64,000 bases of DNA from Oscillatoria sp. SIO1A7 (lineage in GTDB: Bacteria; Cyanobacteriota; Cyanobacteriia; Cyanobacteriales; Laspinemataceae). This document shows, in pieces, positions 1 through 9,680 of this stretch; position 1 is the first letter of the stretch; each line of letters opens with the position of its first letter. Both the position numbers and the translations under genes were made by a program. The stretch lies in NCBI GenBank assembly GCA_010672965.1, contig JAAHFN010000009.1, positions 70,682 through 134,681 on the forward strand. The letters are read 5' to 3'. The notes under the pieces were generated by a model. The model did not search any database. It worked only from the letters and a program-made list of their open reading frames with translations, and was not told the origin of the DNA.

Positions 1-1688
1 CAGGGAAAACGCATCTAATTTCTGAAGTTAAGACATAATAACACTTAAAGATTGCTGGATTTTTGATTATTTTTGTTTCGACATCTAACCCCAAGGAATT
101 TTTCCCGGCTATTGCTGTTACGCATTTAAATCGGTAACCTGTATCGTGACGCGACCAGGCTAAGCGCATACTGCGAAACAAGCAACCTTATAGGGCTCGC
201 ACGCCGGGGCAAAAGTCCCTTTTTCTCCCAATCTATCCGGCGCGAAAACTGTAATTACTGTAAATATCTTAAGCTAGGGCAAACTAAATTTTACGCTTAC
301 AGATTAACTATGAAGCTATATCCCCAGAATTTTTTCTAAATAATTTTCATCCCATCCTGCTTTGAGCCTTTTGTTTTTCACCCCTAACTTTGCCGATTTT
401 TCTTCATTAATTAAGTTAGTGGCTATATGTCTTATAACTGCAAAGTTTTGGGAGGCATTTTCCTTTCTTATTCTGCAATCGTCTTCTGAAAAACTCACAT
501 CCAAAACCCAATGTAGCTCATTTTCTATTCCCCAGTGGCTGCGAACCGCATTCCAAAATTTTTTACTATCATCAACTATACTACTAATATAATAACGAGT
601 TTCGTAGGAAGTTTTTCCATCTACAGTTCTTGCGGATTCTACCATACCTATGCTTTGTATATTTTCCCATTTTCGCTCGGGATCTACAAGCTCGGCAACA
701 TCACTTATCATAAGATAATTACGAATCTCTTCCCGACCGTGAGATATCTCTTGGGTAGAATATGTACTAGCTCTAAAACCAGCCAATCTGTTTTGAATAG
801 CTTCTTCAAAAATTAGTTCTATATTTTGGGCTAGTTTTTTTTGATTTGACTTGACGGCAATTACATAATCTGCTTCTTTCTTAACTATTTGCTTAACAAT
901 TTCTTTCTGACAACCGATAGCGTCAATTGTCACAATACAACCGGATAATTCTAGGACTTTTATTAATTCTGGGATTGCTGTAATTTCGTTCGAGCCTTCA
1001 TCTACTTTTCTTTGTGCCAAAACAAGTCTAGCATTATCCGCCCAAGCACTTATCATATGAATTGCTCGTTTTTTCTTTTTTTTGTCATAAGAACTTATAA
1101 GGGTCTTGCCATCAATAGCTACTATTTCTCCTTCGGTAATTTTGTTAATAGATTTAACCCAGTCGAGAAATGATTCTTGAAATTGCTGGGGGTCTAGCTT
1201 GGCAAAAACGCGAGCGAACGTATCGTGAGATGGAATTCCATTAGGTAACTTTAAGAACTTTTTGAACCAACGGTACTTAGAGTTGCCAAAACTTTCCATA
1301 CCTACCCAAGTATCAGCACCACATATGACAGCACAAATAGCTATAAATATAATATCTATTAATAAATGTTCGCTCTTTTCGATCTACTCTTGGATCTTCA
1401 AGATTACTAAAATAATCAATAATTGTTATTTTTGGTTTTAGCTTCATAATACTGCGATCGCGATCGCTATCTTTGTTTTTTTGAATAAAGACAATTGTGT
1501 TTGGTTAAACTTTATTGTTTCTATAGATAGTAAATATTATTTGGAAAGTTGAGATATATATTTGGCAACCGAGACTACAAACTTAAATTTTACCATATTT
1601 ACTTCCTTTTGTCAAGGACAATAGAATAAAAAACGCCCCTACCACGGAGTTATCGTTTTGTCAAGAAAATTTAGATGCGTTTTCCCTG
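1..1688 (-). mobile_element. ISAs1-family insertion sequence, complete ends
   Basis: The first 18 bases of the window (CAGGGAAAACGCATCTAA) are repeated as a perfect inverted copy at 1671-1688. These are the terminal inverted repeats of one element of about 1.69 kb carrying an ISAs1-type transposase on the minus strand. The window begins exactly at the left terminus, so the left target-site copy cannot be seen. The right end abuts an IS630-type transposase fragment, which suggests this element landed in an older one. Confidence 0.85.
316..1447 (-). pseudogene. ISAs1-family transposase, frameshifted near its N terminus
   Basis: This is the DDE transposase of the surrounding element. The open part (316-1299) holds the N-terminal motif GIPSHDTFARVF, the catalytic stretch AIDGKTL and the C-terminal SHWGIENELHWVLDV block, all typical of ISAs1. 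Upstream, an ATG at 1445-1447 opens MKLKPKITIIDYF and reads to DPRVDRK. Near 1372-1378, at an A-run (AAAAGAG), the reading must move by one base to continue SEHLLIDIIF and ICAVICGADTW, which is the expected N-terminal helper domain. As read, the frame closes soon after. A programmed shift is not usual for this family, so a mutation is the simpler reading. The 327-aa piece alone lacks about 45 residues. Confidence 0.85.
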
Positions 1689-1689
1689 T

Positions 1690-2090
1690 TTTAAAGTCTG
1701 ACTGTTTCGTGAGAGATATCTGGTACAATCTCTAGTTCAACTATCTTTTCTGCTAAGAGGCGTAACGTCCAACGACTATGACCGACGGGAGGTTGACAGA
1801 GGGCGCAAAGCTATTATCTTTGCCTCTGATTCTCCATCACAAAGAAAAGGTTTTCGTGAGGGATTTGCCATTTTCTTTCTTGTTAGAACTGCTTCTAAAC
1901 CCTCTTGTACAAAGCGTTTTCTAATACTAACCACAGTATTTCTATGACAGCTAAAGGCTACTGCCGCCTTAGAGTCAGTCCATCCCGGTCCATTCGCATC
2001 AATATTCAGCAGTATATTAGCGTGTTTGATTTTGTAAGCTGCTGCTTTACCTGTCGATACAAGTTTTTGGATTGCCTTTCTTCTTAAATT
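1690..2090 (-). pseudogene. IS630-family transposase N-terminal fragment
   Basis: Minus-strand translation gives a helix-turn-helix region (GPGWTDSKAAVAFSCHRNTV), then VSIRKRFVQEGLEAVL and DGESEAKIIAL. After a frame change it reads PPVGHSRWTLRLLAEKIVELEIV and SHETV. This matches the N-terminal HTH and linker of IS630-type transposases. The DDE catalytic half is absent because the sequence is interrupted at the right terminus of the ISAs1 element. At least one internal frameshift near 1800 also breaks it. It is a dead remnant. Confidence 0.7.
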
Positions 2091-2176
2091 AATTTTAAGA
2101 TATATCGTTTGGCCATATTTTGATAGCCAAGATAAATATTAAGTCTATCGATCGCCTTTCTATTTTACCAGATAAC

Positions 2177-3180
2177 TCATAAAATTAAAATTGACATACC
2201 ACTAGCTAGTTCATTGGCGAGGGCTTGCAGACACTCTTTAAACAGGTAAGCACGAGAACTATTGCTACCTCCGCCATCACACAACAGCAAAATTGAAGTC
2301 GCTAAAGGATAGAGGATACAGCCATAGGTTAGCCACCAGTAGCGAATTGAATCACTTGCTTTCCTCACTTTTGTCATGGGAGGTACCAATCTGCACATAA
2401 CCAAGGTTGTGGGTCAGATCATATAGACCGTGGGGAATCGCTACTCCGTCTGCTAGAGATGGCCAGTCATGGTCATAAACCTCGATTGTTTTCTGAGTAT
2501 AAGTATGACCTTCACGATAGAGCTGACCAATCAACTCTTTTTTTTTGTATCCATGCTCATAACGGGATTGCCAGCCTGTTGATAGGTCTCTACAAGCTTT
2601 TCAATATTCTCGAACTGTTCATTACGTTGGGGATTGTCTCCCGTCGCCTTGGCCTTGAAGGCCTTGCGACGACGAAAATCATGTTTGTCTAGCAGTTGAT
2701 CTACCACCGTAACACTGACTTGAATCTCCTCCTCCTCCCATAGCAAGTCGGCAATTTGCTGGCGTCTCAAATGGGTCCATTTGATGGCCTCATCCATAGG
2801 AGAACCTGCTGTATGACCCTCTATGACTCGTAAGAATGCTTCGTCTATTCCTTCTATCTCCTCCAAAGCTTGTTTGCGACCCCCCCAGGCTTACGAATCC
2901 TTGGACTCTGCATCGTCTCCTCGTTATCAAGGTCTTTGATCCCCTGCCGAATTGTGTGGCGGTGACACTCAAGCAATTGGCTGATGTACCCGATCCCCCC
3001 ATACCCGCTCCTTGAGGGCTTCAATGGCCGCATAGCGGCGGCGATCCTTCTCTTAGAGGGACCGATAGTATCTGCGCATTTTTTGTTCGATTTTTTCGGG
3101 GTAAGCCTGCATCAATTGTCTTACTGTCTTTACAAGAGGAGGGCTCGATTCCTCAGCCTACCACCGCGCCCGGTAAGTTG
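2177..3180 (-). pseudogene. ISAzo13-family transposase remnant, several frameshifts
   Basis: Pieces in different minus-strand frames line up in order with ISAzo13 transposases. First comes a degraded N-terminal part around 2880-3180. Next is EGIDEAFLRVIEGHTAGSPM and a DFRRRKAFKAKATGDNP block ending in SMDTKKK (2531-2866). Then come DWPSLADGVAIPHGLYDLTH and YVQIGTS (about 2352-2520), and finally ILLLCDGGGSNSSRAYLFKE (2177-2330). Conserved acidic positions (SMDTKKK, LLCDGGGSNS) are still visible. The C-terminal block expected after the DGGGSNS motif is missing. No terminal repeats were found. It is non-functional. Confidence 0.75.
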
Positions 3181-3247
3181 GACAAGTTATTAAATCCTCA
3201 TTCCTTAGTTAAACTTAAAGAAAGTACACAAAGAAGGAAATAACTGT

Positions 3248-3934
3248 ATGTCAGCACAATTATTGCTGGTGGATGACGAGCCAGGATTGCGGGAGGCGGT
3301 GCAGGCTTATCTGGAAGACAGCGAGTATAAGGTGCAAGTTGCCAGTAATGCCACAGAAGGATGGGAGCTATTGGAGACGACTCTGCCGGATCTGCTAATT
3401 ACCGATGTGATGATGCCCCAAATCGATGGCTATCAGTTTCTCAAGCAGGTGCGAGAAGATCCGCGCTTCAAGGCCCTGCCAGTGGTGTTTTTAACCGCGA
3501 AAGGGATGACAACCGATCGCATCCAAGGCTATCAAGCCGGTGTCGATGCTTATTTATCGAAACCATTTGACCCAGACGAACTGGTGGCGATCGTCAACAA
3601 TTTGCTCGAACGTCGTGCGGCGCAAACTGGCGGCAATGGCGATAGCCCCGATATGGCAGAATTGGTGCGCCAGGTTGCAGAGATTAAGTCCCTGTTAAAG
3701 GGTCGAACTGGAATCGCCCAGAGCCCATCGCCAATTAAAATAGATCTCACTCCTCGGGAACAAAGCGTTTTAGATTTGGTAGCTCAAGGGCTGATGAATA
3801 AAGAAATTGCCCGCAAGCTAGAGACAAGCGTCCGCAATGTGGAGAAATATGTCAGCCGCTTGTTTAGCAAAACCGGGACTAACAGCCGCACGGAGCTAGT
3901 GCGCTATGCTCTAGAACACGGACTGACTCAATAA
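3248..3934 (+). CDS. NarL/LuxR-type response regulator (Ycf29-like)
   Basis: A 228-aa two-component transcription factor. Residues 1-120 form a receiver domain: acidic pair VDDE at 8-11, phospho-acceptor D53 in ITDVMMP, conserved T in FLTAK and K in LSKPFDP. A linker of about 40 residues follows. Residues 165-228 form a LuxR-type helix-turn-helix (LTPREQSVLDLVAQGLMNKE). This layout matches the cyanobacterial and plastid Ycf29 group of NarL-family regulators, but the exact orthologue cannot be fixed by eye. A purine-rich ribosome site (GAAGGA) precedes the ATG. No cognate kinase is adjacent. The gene stands alone between IS debris and a repeat-rich spacer. Confidence 0.85.
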   Translation: MSAQLLLVDDEPGLREAVQAYLEDSEYKVQVASNATEGWELLETTLPDLLITDVMMPQIDGYQFLKQVREDPRFKALPVVFLTAKGMTTDRIQGYQAGVDAYLSKPFDPDELVAIVNNLLERRAAQTGGNGDSPDMAELVRQVAEIKSLLKGRTGIAQSPSPIKIDLTPREQSVLDLVAQGLMNKEIARKLETSVRNVEKYVSRLFSKTGTNSRTELVRYALEHGLTQ

Positions 3935-4123
3935 TATGGCATGTTCGCATTGGGCATGTTCGCATTGGACACAAGAAAAAATTGCTTGATTTTCAAAACT
4001 GCCTTGACAGACTACCTAGTGCCGCTGCGCGGAAGTCAAAAGTCAAAAGTCAAAAGTCAAGGTGCCTGACTACTCTATGGCTTTTAGCTGAGCGCTGACC
4101 GCTGAGCGCTGACCGCTGACTGC
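3935..4123. repeat. Short tandem repeats between regulator and PHP gene
   Basis: The spacer contains two copies of a CATGTTCGCATTGG unit, then AGTCAAA repeated three to four times (about 4037-4062), then repeats of GCTGACC/GCTGAGC (about 4088-4122). No gene is visible. The same heptamer classes recur in many other spacers of this window. Confidence 0.7.
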
Positions 4124-4909
4124 TTACCGGCGCAAGAGCAAATTAGAGCCGTGGGTATCGGTACCGCAAGTCTGCAAGAGCCCATAGGTCTCGGCTAATT
4201 TTCTAACCGTCTTGGTTTGCTTGGGGCTGGGGCTCCAGGGCTTGGGGTTTTGATAAGCATAGTAGGTTTCAACGCCATCGATGCCCAGATGTGCAGCTTC
4301 GGGAATCAACTTTTCTGCCGATCGCCGGTAACGTTCTGGATGAGCTAGCACTGCCAGTCCCGCCGCTTCTTGAATAGCTGAAATAACTCTTATTGCTTGA
4401 TAATCGCTACCCACGGGTTCCTTGCCTTGAAGATAAGGCTGCATGGAAGTCGCTTCTGGGTCGAAAGCATAGCCGAGAATATGAACTTTTATGCCGATAA
4501 TTTCGGCTGTAATTTCTACCCCAGTCCAAAGGCGAGGGATTTTGACATTATTCTGGGAATTATTCTGGGAATTCCGTTGATGGGCTTGAGGATAAAATGT
4601 ATAAAGTTTTCCCTGGGATTGCGATTCTTGGAGATTGCCTTCCCAGGAATCCAATAAGCGGCGAACGATCGCATAGCCGCCAATAGTATGGTGATCGGTA
4701 ATTGCCATTCCTTTCAGGCCAATATCGATCGCCTGTTTTAGCAGTATTTCTGGCTCCAACTGACCATCGGAATGTACCGTATGCATGTGGAAGTTAAACG
4801 ATAGCGGACAACTGTTCTCATCAATCGTCTCGAAGACTTCCTTCAATGCGTATTTTTCTTCTGTTGCATTATAGAACGAAGCAGAACTGTCAGCAATAGA
4901 GAGAATCAT
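4124..4909 (-). CDS. PHP-domain metal-dependent phosphoesterase
   Basis: A 261-aa polymerase-and-histidinol-phosphatase domain protein. Metal-binding motifs are visible: HMHTVHSDG near the N terminus, TDHHTIGG, a central TGVEITAE, then VLAHPERY and a C-terminal GTDTHG. Proteins of this family hydrolyse phosphoester substrates using two or three metal ions. The substrate of this branch is not known to me. I chose the ATG at 4907-4909 (MILSIADSS) because a further in-frame extension to 5104 runs into the start of an interspersed repeat and has no family-like sequence. No operon partner is visible. Confidence 0.8.
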   Translation of the reverse strand: MILSIADSSASFYNATEEKYALKEVFETIDENSCPLSFNFHMHTVHSDGQLEPEILLKQAIDIGLKGMAITDHHTIGGYAIVRRLLDSWEGNLQESQSQGKLYTFYPQAHQRNSQNNSQNNVKIPRLWTGVEITAEIIGIKVHILGYAFDPEATSMQPYLQGKEPVGSDYQAIRVISAIQEAAGLAVLAHPERYRRSAEKLIPEAAHLGIDGVETYYAYQNPKPWSPSPKQTKTVRKLAETYGLLQTCGTDTHGSNLLLRR

Positions 4910-5080
4910 AACTAAATCTAAACCAAAATAAGCTCGATCGCAAGCCTTGCCCTTTGGCGGGACAGAGCGATCTATGAAGTCGGACAATTTGTCCTTAGAT
5001 ATTGTAACAATTTTTAAGGGAAGGGGGTCGGTGGGCCAGTATAAGTATTTAATGGGCCTGTGGGGAGAGGGGCAATCTGC

Positions 5081-5293
5081 GGGTATGTTTTTTATATTTG
5101 GCATTTTTGAGGGGCATCGAGTATTGACCCGGGGCGTAGGGGCGACAGCATTCCCGAGACAGCTTTTGCGCTTAGATCAAAATTATTGTATTGGAATGCT
5201 TCGCCCCAGAAACTCTGGCAGCCCACCGATTGCCCTCCGGGCACGCTCCGAGCGCGATCGCGCTCCTGCCAGGAGATTATAAAAAACATACCC
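5081..5293. repeat. MITE family A, copy 1
   Basis: An element of about 213 bp bounded by inverted repeats GGGTATGTTTTTTATA and its complement. The core is palindromic: GTAGGGGCGACAGCATTCCC on one side and GGAATGCTTCGCCCC on the other. Related copies lie at 26283-26465 and 59096-59299. No transposase is inside. This copy lies directly upstream of the NACHT gene and supplies in-frame but probably false upstream start codons. Confidence 0.75.
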
Positions 5294-5436
5294 TTGAAAG
5301 GGGGAGAGGGGGGAGCCGCCAATCGGAGAGGGGGGACGCCTATCTTACGGGGAAGCGACGGATAGAAGAAATTTTGGATCGGTTTATCCCTTTTGATAGT
5401 AAAGTTAGAATTAGAGTTAATCAAGATACGAAGCTT

Positions 5437-8400
5437 ATGGACGTAACTGCGATCGCCAAGGCAGTTGTGCCACCCTTATTGCAGCTCGCGAAAGACCCCA
5501 TTAAACGAACATTAAAGCCGACGGAGCTGGAGAAAGCTTTGATAGCTGGAATCGAGGCCGCTAGAGAACAAGAGCGTAAATATTCCCTCAATGGAGGTGA
5601 AGGTTTGTTTTCTAAATCTGCTCCTGATGGTTTGAAGGGTGTATCGGCATTTTTAAATGACTTTTTCCAAAAAGAGGCAGTACGACAAGAACTGAAAAAA
5701 CCATTTACAGACGATGGCCTAATATCGATACCCATTCTCGTCACAGAGTTTCAACTTCTAGCAGAGGAATACGACCCAATCGATCCGGTTGAAGAGAGAA
5801 GAGAACCGTGGCTCCGAGCATTTGAAGAGACCTATTTTGCCAAAACCAGTAATCATGTAAAATTCCAGGTTGCCAAAAAGAATTATTTAAAACAACTCGC
5901 CTATAGATTCGATTATATTAAGTTTGCCGGAATTGACGTGGAGGGACAGGAAATAGAGAAATCAGAAAAGCTGGCTGATATTTTCGTGATGCCAGATGTG
6001 AGGGAAGAGCTACAATATCCTCTGGACAAGAGATTAAATCTAGATCGAATAACAACGGAGAATCTGGAGAGTAGGACAGGACTAAGCCGTCAGGAACAAT
6101 TACTACAGGAACAACGATACTTTGCCCAACTAGATGACCGTTTTGGTCGAGAGTTTTTGGCAAAAGGTTTATTGAACCAAAGCCAGTCAAAAAAAATGGT
6201 ATTACTAGGTGCGCCCGGTTCGGGTAAAAGCACCTTGATGAGCTATTTTGCCGTGATGCTGGCACAAAATAAGCCTCAGCAATTAGAAGTAAGCTCGGAA
6301 AAAGACTGGTTGCCTATTTTGATTAGGATTCGAGACTTAGCAAGGCAACCGCAAATGAAAATCTTGGAATATGCACGGCATTTTGCCGAGAACAGCATGT
6401 CAGTCGATCCCTTGCCTGTGGGTTTCTTCGAGCATTGGTTATTGGCTGGACGAGCATTGATTTTGCTGGATGGCTTGGATGAGGTTGCCGAGGAAAGCAG
6501 GCGCTATAAAATCGTCGATCGCATTGAAAGTTTTTTAGGAAAATACAAGCAAAATATCGCTATTATCACTTCTCGTCCTGCGGGTTACAAGCGCGACTTT
6601 TTCCGTACCGATGAATTTCCTCATTATCAGCTTCAGCCCTTTGACGATAGCAAAATTCAGGAATTTATCTATCGCTGGTATGACAGCCGTTTTAAAGATA
6701 AAGCGCAGGCCGAATTGCGCAAAGAAAGTTTGACCAAGGCTATGAACGATAACGATCGCATTAAGCTGCTGGCCAAAAATCCCTTGCTATTGACGATTAT
6801 TGCCCTCATTCATAGCTATCAAACTGAGTTGCCAAAAGAGCGCCACGAACTCTATAAAAAAGCGGTTGAGACTCTCTTAAGGTCTTGGGATAAGAACAAG
6901 GAAATTAGCAACCGCGAAGTGTTCAAAGATTTGGAGTGGCGTGATTTACGACGCCTCATGCAAGCGATCGCCTATTGGATTCACAGTCACGGTAGTACCG
7001 GAGATACTGAAGGCGGGACAGTGATAGATCGCAAAAAACTGCTCGATAAATTGAGCCAGAAGATTAGACTTCTCAAAAACATTGAACTCTACCAGGCAGA
7101 AGAAGAGGCAGAGCGCTTTCTGAAATTGATTCGAGAACGCACCGGAATACTAAACGAACAAGGTACCGATCGCTATGCTTTCGTCCATAAGACCTTTCAG
7201 GAATATCTCTGTACCCAAGACATTGAATATCGAGCTAAGAGCGATTATAATTTCAATGTAATTTTGGATGAGATAAAAAAACACATCCACGACCCGCACT
7301 GGCAAGAGGTGTTACTACTACTGATTGCCCAACAAAATGAGAAAAACGCCGCTAAAGCGATCTCAACAATTATCGATTGCAACAGCAAGTATGAATCCTG
7401 GCTGCACCGCGATTTAATCTTTGCTGGCCGATGCCTTGCGGAAAATCCTGAATACTTACGGAGTGCCGAAGAAGATCCGTCCCAGGAGATTTTAGAAGGA
7501 CTATTTGACTTGGAAGTCAGTAAGACAGAGCAGATTGGCTACCGAGTTTCCGAGCAGGTTTTTCAAACTATTTGTAGCCTGAATGAAACGGATTTTCAGG
7601 CACAAGCCCTACAACTACTAAACGATAAAGCCTCGCAGATCGACAAAGGGCGATCGTGGCAATATCAAGTCGCACTAGGGGATAAGGAAGCCGTAATTAA
7701 TGTTCTCTTGGGACGGCTCCAGGACGAGGATTCTGGAGTGCGTGGGTCTGCTGCTTATGCCTTGAGCAACTTGGCAAACAGCTCGGGGGAGGTAGTCAAT
7801 GTCCTCTTGGAGCGGCTCCAGGATGAGGATTCTGGGATCCGTGGCTCTGCTGCAGAAGCTTTGGGCAAGTTGGGAAACAGCTCGGGGGAGGTAGTCAATG
7901 CCCTGTTGGAGCGGCTCCAGCATCAGTATTCTGAGGTGCGTGGCTCTGCTACAGAAGCTTTGGGCAAGTTGGGAAACAGCTCGGGGGAGGTAGTCAATGC
8001 CCTGTTGGAGCGGCTCCAGGATCGGGATTCTGATGTGCGTGACTCTGCTGCTTATGCTTTGGGCAAGTTGGGAAACAGCTCGGGGGAGGTAGTCAATGGC
8101 CTGTTGGAGCGGCTCCAGGATGAGGATTCTGATGTGCGCGACTCTGTTGCTTATGCTTTGGGCAAGTTGGGAAACGGCTCGGGGGAGGTAGGGGAGGTAG
8201 TCAATGGCCTGTTGGAGCGGCTCCAGGATAAGGGTTCTGAAGTGCGTGACTCTGCTGCTTCTGCTTTGGGCAAGCTGGGAAACAGCTCTGAGGAAGTAGT
8301 CAATGGCCTGTTGGGGCGGCTCCAGGACGAGAATTTTCGGGTGCGTTACTCTGCTGCTTCTGCTTTGGGCAATTTGGGAAACAGCTCTGAGGAGGTAGTC

Positions 8401-9285
8401 AATGGCCTGTTAGAGCGGCTCCAGGATGAGGAGTCTGGGGTGCGTGACTCTGCTGCTTCTGCTTTGGGCAACTTGGCAAGCAGTTCGGGGGGGGTAGTCA
8501 ATGCCCTGCTGGGGCGGCTCCAGGATCGGGAGCCTGGGGTGCGTTACTCTGCTGCTTCTGCTTTGGGCAAGCTGGGAAACAGCTCTGAGGAAGTAGTCAA
8601 TGCTCTGTTGGAGCGGCTCCAGGATGAGGATTTTCGGGTGGGTTACTCTGCTGCTTCTGCTTTGGGCAAGTTGGCAAACAGCTCTGAGGAGGTAGTCAAT
8701 GGCCTGTTGGAGCGGCTCCAGAATGAGGATTCTCGGATGCGTTATTCTGCTGCCTCTGCTTTGGGCAACTTGGGAAACAGCTCGGGGCAAGTAGTCAATG
8801 CCCTGTTGGGGCGGCTCCAGGATGAGGAGCCTGGGGTGCGTTACTCTGCTGCTTCTGCTTTGGGCAAGTTGGCAAACAGCTCGGGGAAGGTAGTTGATGG
8901 CCTGTTGGGGCGGCTCCAGGATGAGGATTCTGAGGTGCGCAGCACAGCTGCCTCTGCTTTGGGCGAGTTGGGAAACAGCTCGGGGGAGGTAGTCGATGGC
9001 CTGTTGGAGCGGCTCCATGATGAGGATTTTCGGGTGCATCACTTTGCTGCTTCTGCTTTGGGCAAGTTGGGAAACAGCTCGGGGGAGGTAATCAATGGCC
9101 TGTTGGAGCGGCTCCAGGATGAGGATTTTTGGGTGCATCACTTTGCTGCTTCTGCTTTGGGCGAGTTGGGAAAAAAATCTAGCGATCTTGTTCCATATGT
9201 TGTGCAATGGATTTCCCAGCATCAAGATTCAGATTATGTCGGTCGAGGCATCGATTTGTTGTGGGATTTGGTGGCGGAAGGTTAG
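5437..9285 (+). CDS. NACHT NTPase with C-terminal HEAT repeats
   Basis: A STAND-class NTPase of 1282 aa. The N-terminal 230 residues are helical with no motif I recognise. The NACHT domain follows: Walker A GAPGSGKS at about residue 258, Walker B ILLDGLDEV with D345, and sensor region ITSRPAGY. A winged-helix-like linker with FVHKTFQEYLCTQ comes next. Residues about 755-1252 are 15 HEAT-like repeats of 33 aa, each with the pattern LLERLQDED..VR.SAA.ALG.LGNSS. Such proteins sense a ligand through the repeats and oligomerise on ATP. Bacterial NACHT proteins include antiphage sensors, which is family knowledge and not shown here. The start ATG at 5437 is preferred because earlier in-frame starts fall inside MITE copy 1. 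Ribosome site is weak. Confidence 0.85.
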   Translation: MDVTAIAKAVVPPLLQLAKDPIKRTLKPTELEKALIAGIEAAREQERKYSLNGGEGLFSKSAPDGLKGVSAFLNDFFQKEAVRQELKKPFTDDGLISIPILVTEFQLLAEEYDPIDPVEERREPWLRAFEETYFAKTSNHVKFQVAKKNYLKQLAYRFDYIKFAGIDVEGQEIEKSEKLADIFVMPDVREELQYPLDKRLNLDRITTENLESRTGLSRQEQLLQEQRYFAQLDDRFGREFLAKGLLNQSQSKKMVLLGAPGSGKSTLMSYFAVMLAQNKPQQLEVSSEKDWLPILIRIRDLARQPQMKILEYARHFAENSMSVDPLPVGFFEHWLLAGRALILLDGLDEVAEESRRYKIVDRIESFLGKYKQNIAIITSRPAGYKRDFFRTDEFPHYQLQPFDDSKIQEFIYRWYDSRFKDKAQAELRKESLTKAMNDNDRIKLLAKNPLLLTIIALIHSYQTELPKERHELYKKAVETLLRSWDKNKEISNREVFKDLEWRDLRRLMQAIAYWIHSHGSTGDTEGGTVIDRKKLLDKLSQKIRLLKNIELYQAEEEAERFLKLIRERTGILNEQGTDRYAFVHKTFQEYLCTQDIEYRAKSDYNFNVILDEIKKHIHDPHWQEVLLLLIAQQNEKNAAKAISTIIDCNSKYESWLHRDLIFAGRCLAENPEYLRSAEEDPSQEILEGLFDLEVSKTEQIGYRVSEQVFQTICSLNETDFQAQALQLLNDKASQIDKGRSWQYQVALGDKEAVINVLLGRLQDEDSGVRGSAAYALSNLANSSGEVVNVLLERLQDEDSGIRGSAAEALGKLGNSSGEVVNALLERLQHQYSEVRGSATEALGKLGNSSGEVVNALLERLQDRDSDVRDSAAYALGKLGNSSGEVVNGLLERLQDEDSDVRDSVAYALGKLGNGSGEVGEVVNGLLERLQDKGSEVRDSAASALGKLGNSSEEVVNGLLGRLQDENFRVRYSAASALGNLGNSSEEVVNGLLERLQDEESGVRDSAASALGNLASSSGGVVNALLGRLQDREPGVRYSAASALGKLGNSSEEVVNALLERLQDEDFRVGYSAASALGKLANSSEEVVNGLLERLQNEDSRMRYSAASALGNLGNSSGQVVNALLGRLQDEEPGVRYSAASALGKLANSSGKVVDGLLGRLQDEDSEVRSTAASALGELGNSSGEVVDGLLERLHDEDFRVHHFAASALGKLGNSSGEVINGLLERLQDEDFWVHHFAASALGELGKKSSDLVPYVVQWISQHQDSDYVGRGIDLLWDLVAEG
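7699..9192 (+). repeat. 15 tandem 99-bp coding repeats (HEAT units)
   Basis: Fifteen in-frame units of 99 bp (33 aa) run without a gap. Unit 5 has a 9-bp insertion duplicating GEV. The backbone (TTGGGCAAGTTGGGAAACAG and CTGTTGGAGCGGCTCCAGGA) is almost invariant. Differences concentrate at the residues after the LQD motif and around VR.S. This pattern suggests recent duplication or gene conversion. Confidence 0.9.
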
Positions 9286-9394
9286 AGGATTCAAAGTTCA
9301 AAATTAAAAATTCAAAATTGCGCCTCTTCTCCAGTTCGGGCTAATAGCCAAAAATAAGCCATGTTTGGTCTATGCCCTCCTTGGGCAGGCTTCG

Positions 9395-9680
9395 CCCTAC
9401 GACTCCGCGATCGCCCGAACGGTACATAACTAACGGTAACTGCGATCGCCTAACAGGCTTCGACAAGCGAGCGCCCGAACGGTATGTAAATATAACTCTG
9501 CGAGCGCCCGAACGGTATGTAAATATAACTCTGCGAGCGCCCGAACGGTATGTAAATATAACTCTGCGAGCGCCCGAACGGTATGTAAATATAACTCTGC
9601 GAGCGCCCGAACGGTATGTAAATATAACTCTGCGAGCGCCCGAACGGTACATAACTAACGGTAACTGCGATCGCCCACCC
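9395..9680. repeat. 33-bp tandem repeat array containing HIP1-like motif
   Basis: Five identical 33-bp units (GCGAGCGCCCGAACGGTATG plus TAAATATAACTCT) run from 9467 to 9631. They are flanked on both sides by related units with GGTACATAACTAACGGTAAC and GCGATCGCC. The unit core, a GCGAGCGCC or GCGATCGCC octamer followed by an ACGGTAT stretch, recurs at 11660-11725 and 16840-16925. There is no spacer diversity, so this is not a CRISPR array. It spans the end of the downstream minus-strand gene. Confidence 0.8.

Noticed and set aside
8410-9225. Long minus-strand open frame opposite the HEAT repeats
   Set aside because: It is the antisense shadow of the 99-bp repeats and has no start signal or family.
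9467-9650. CRISPR array
   Set aside because: Units are contiguous identical 33-mers without variable spacers and no cas genes are present.
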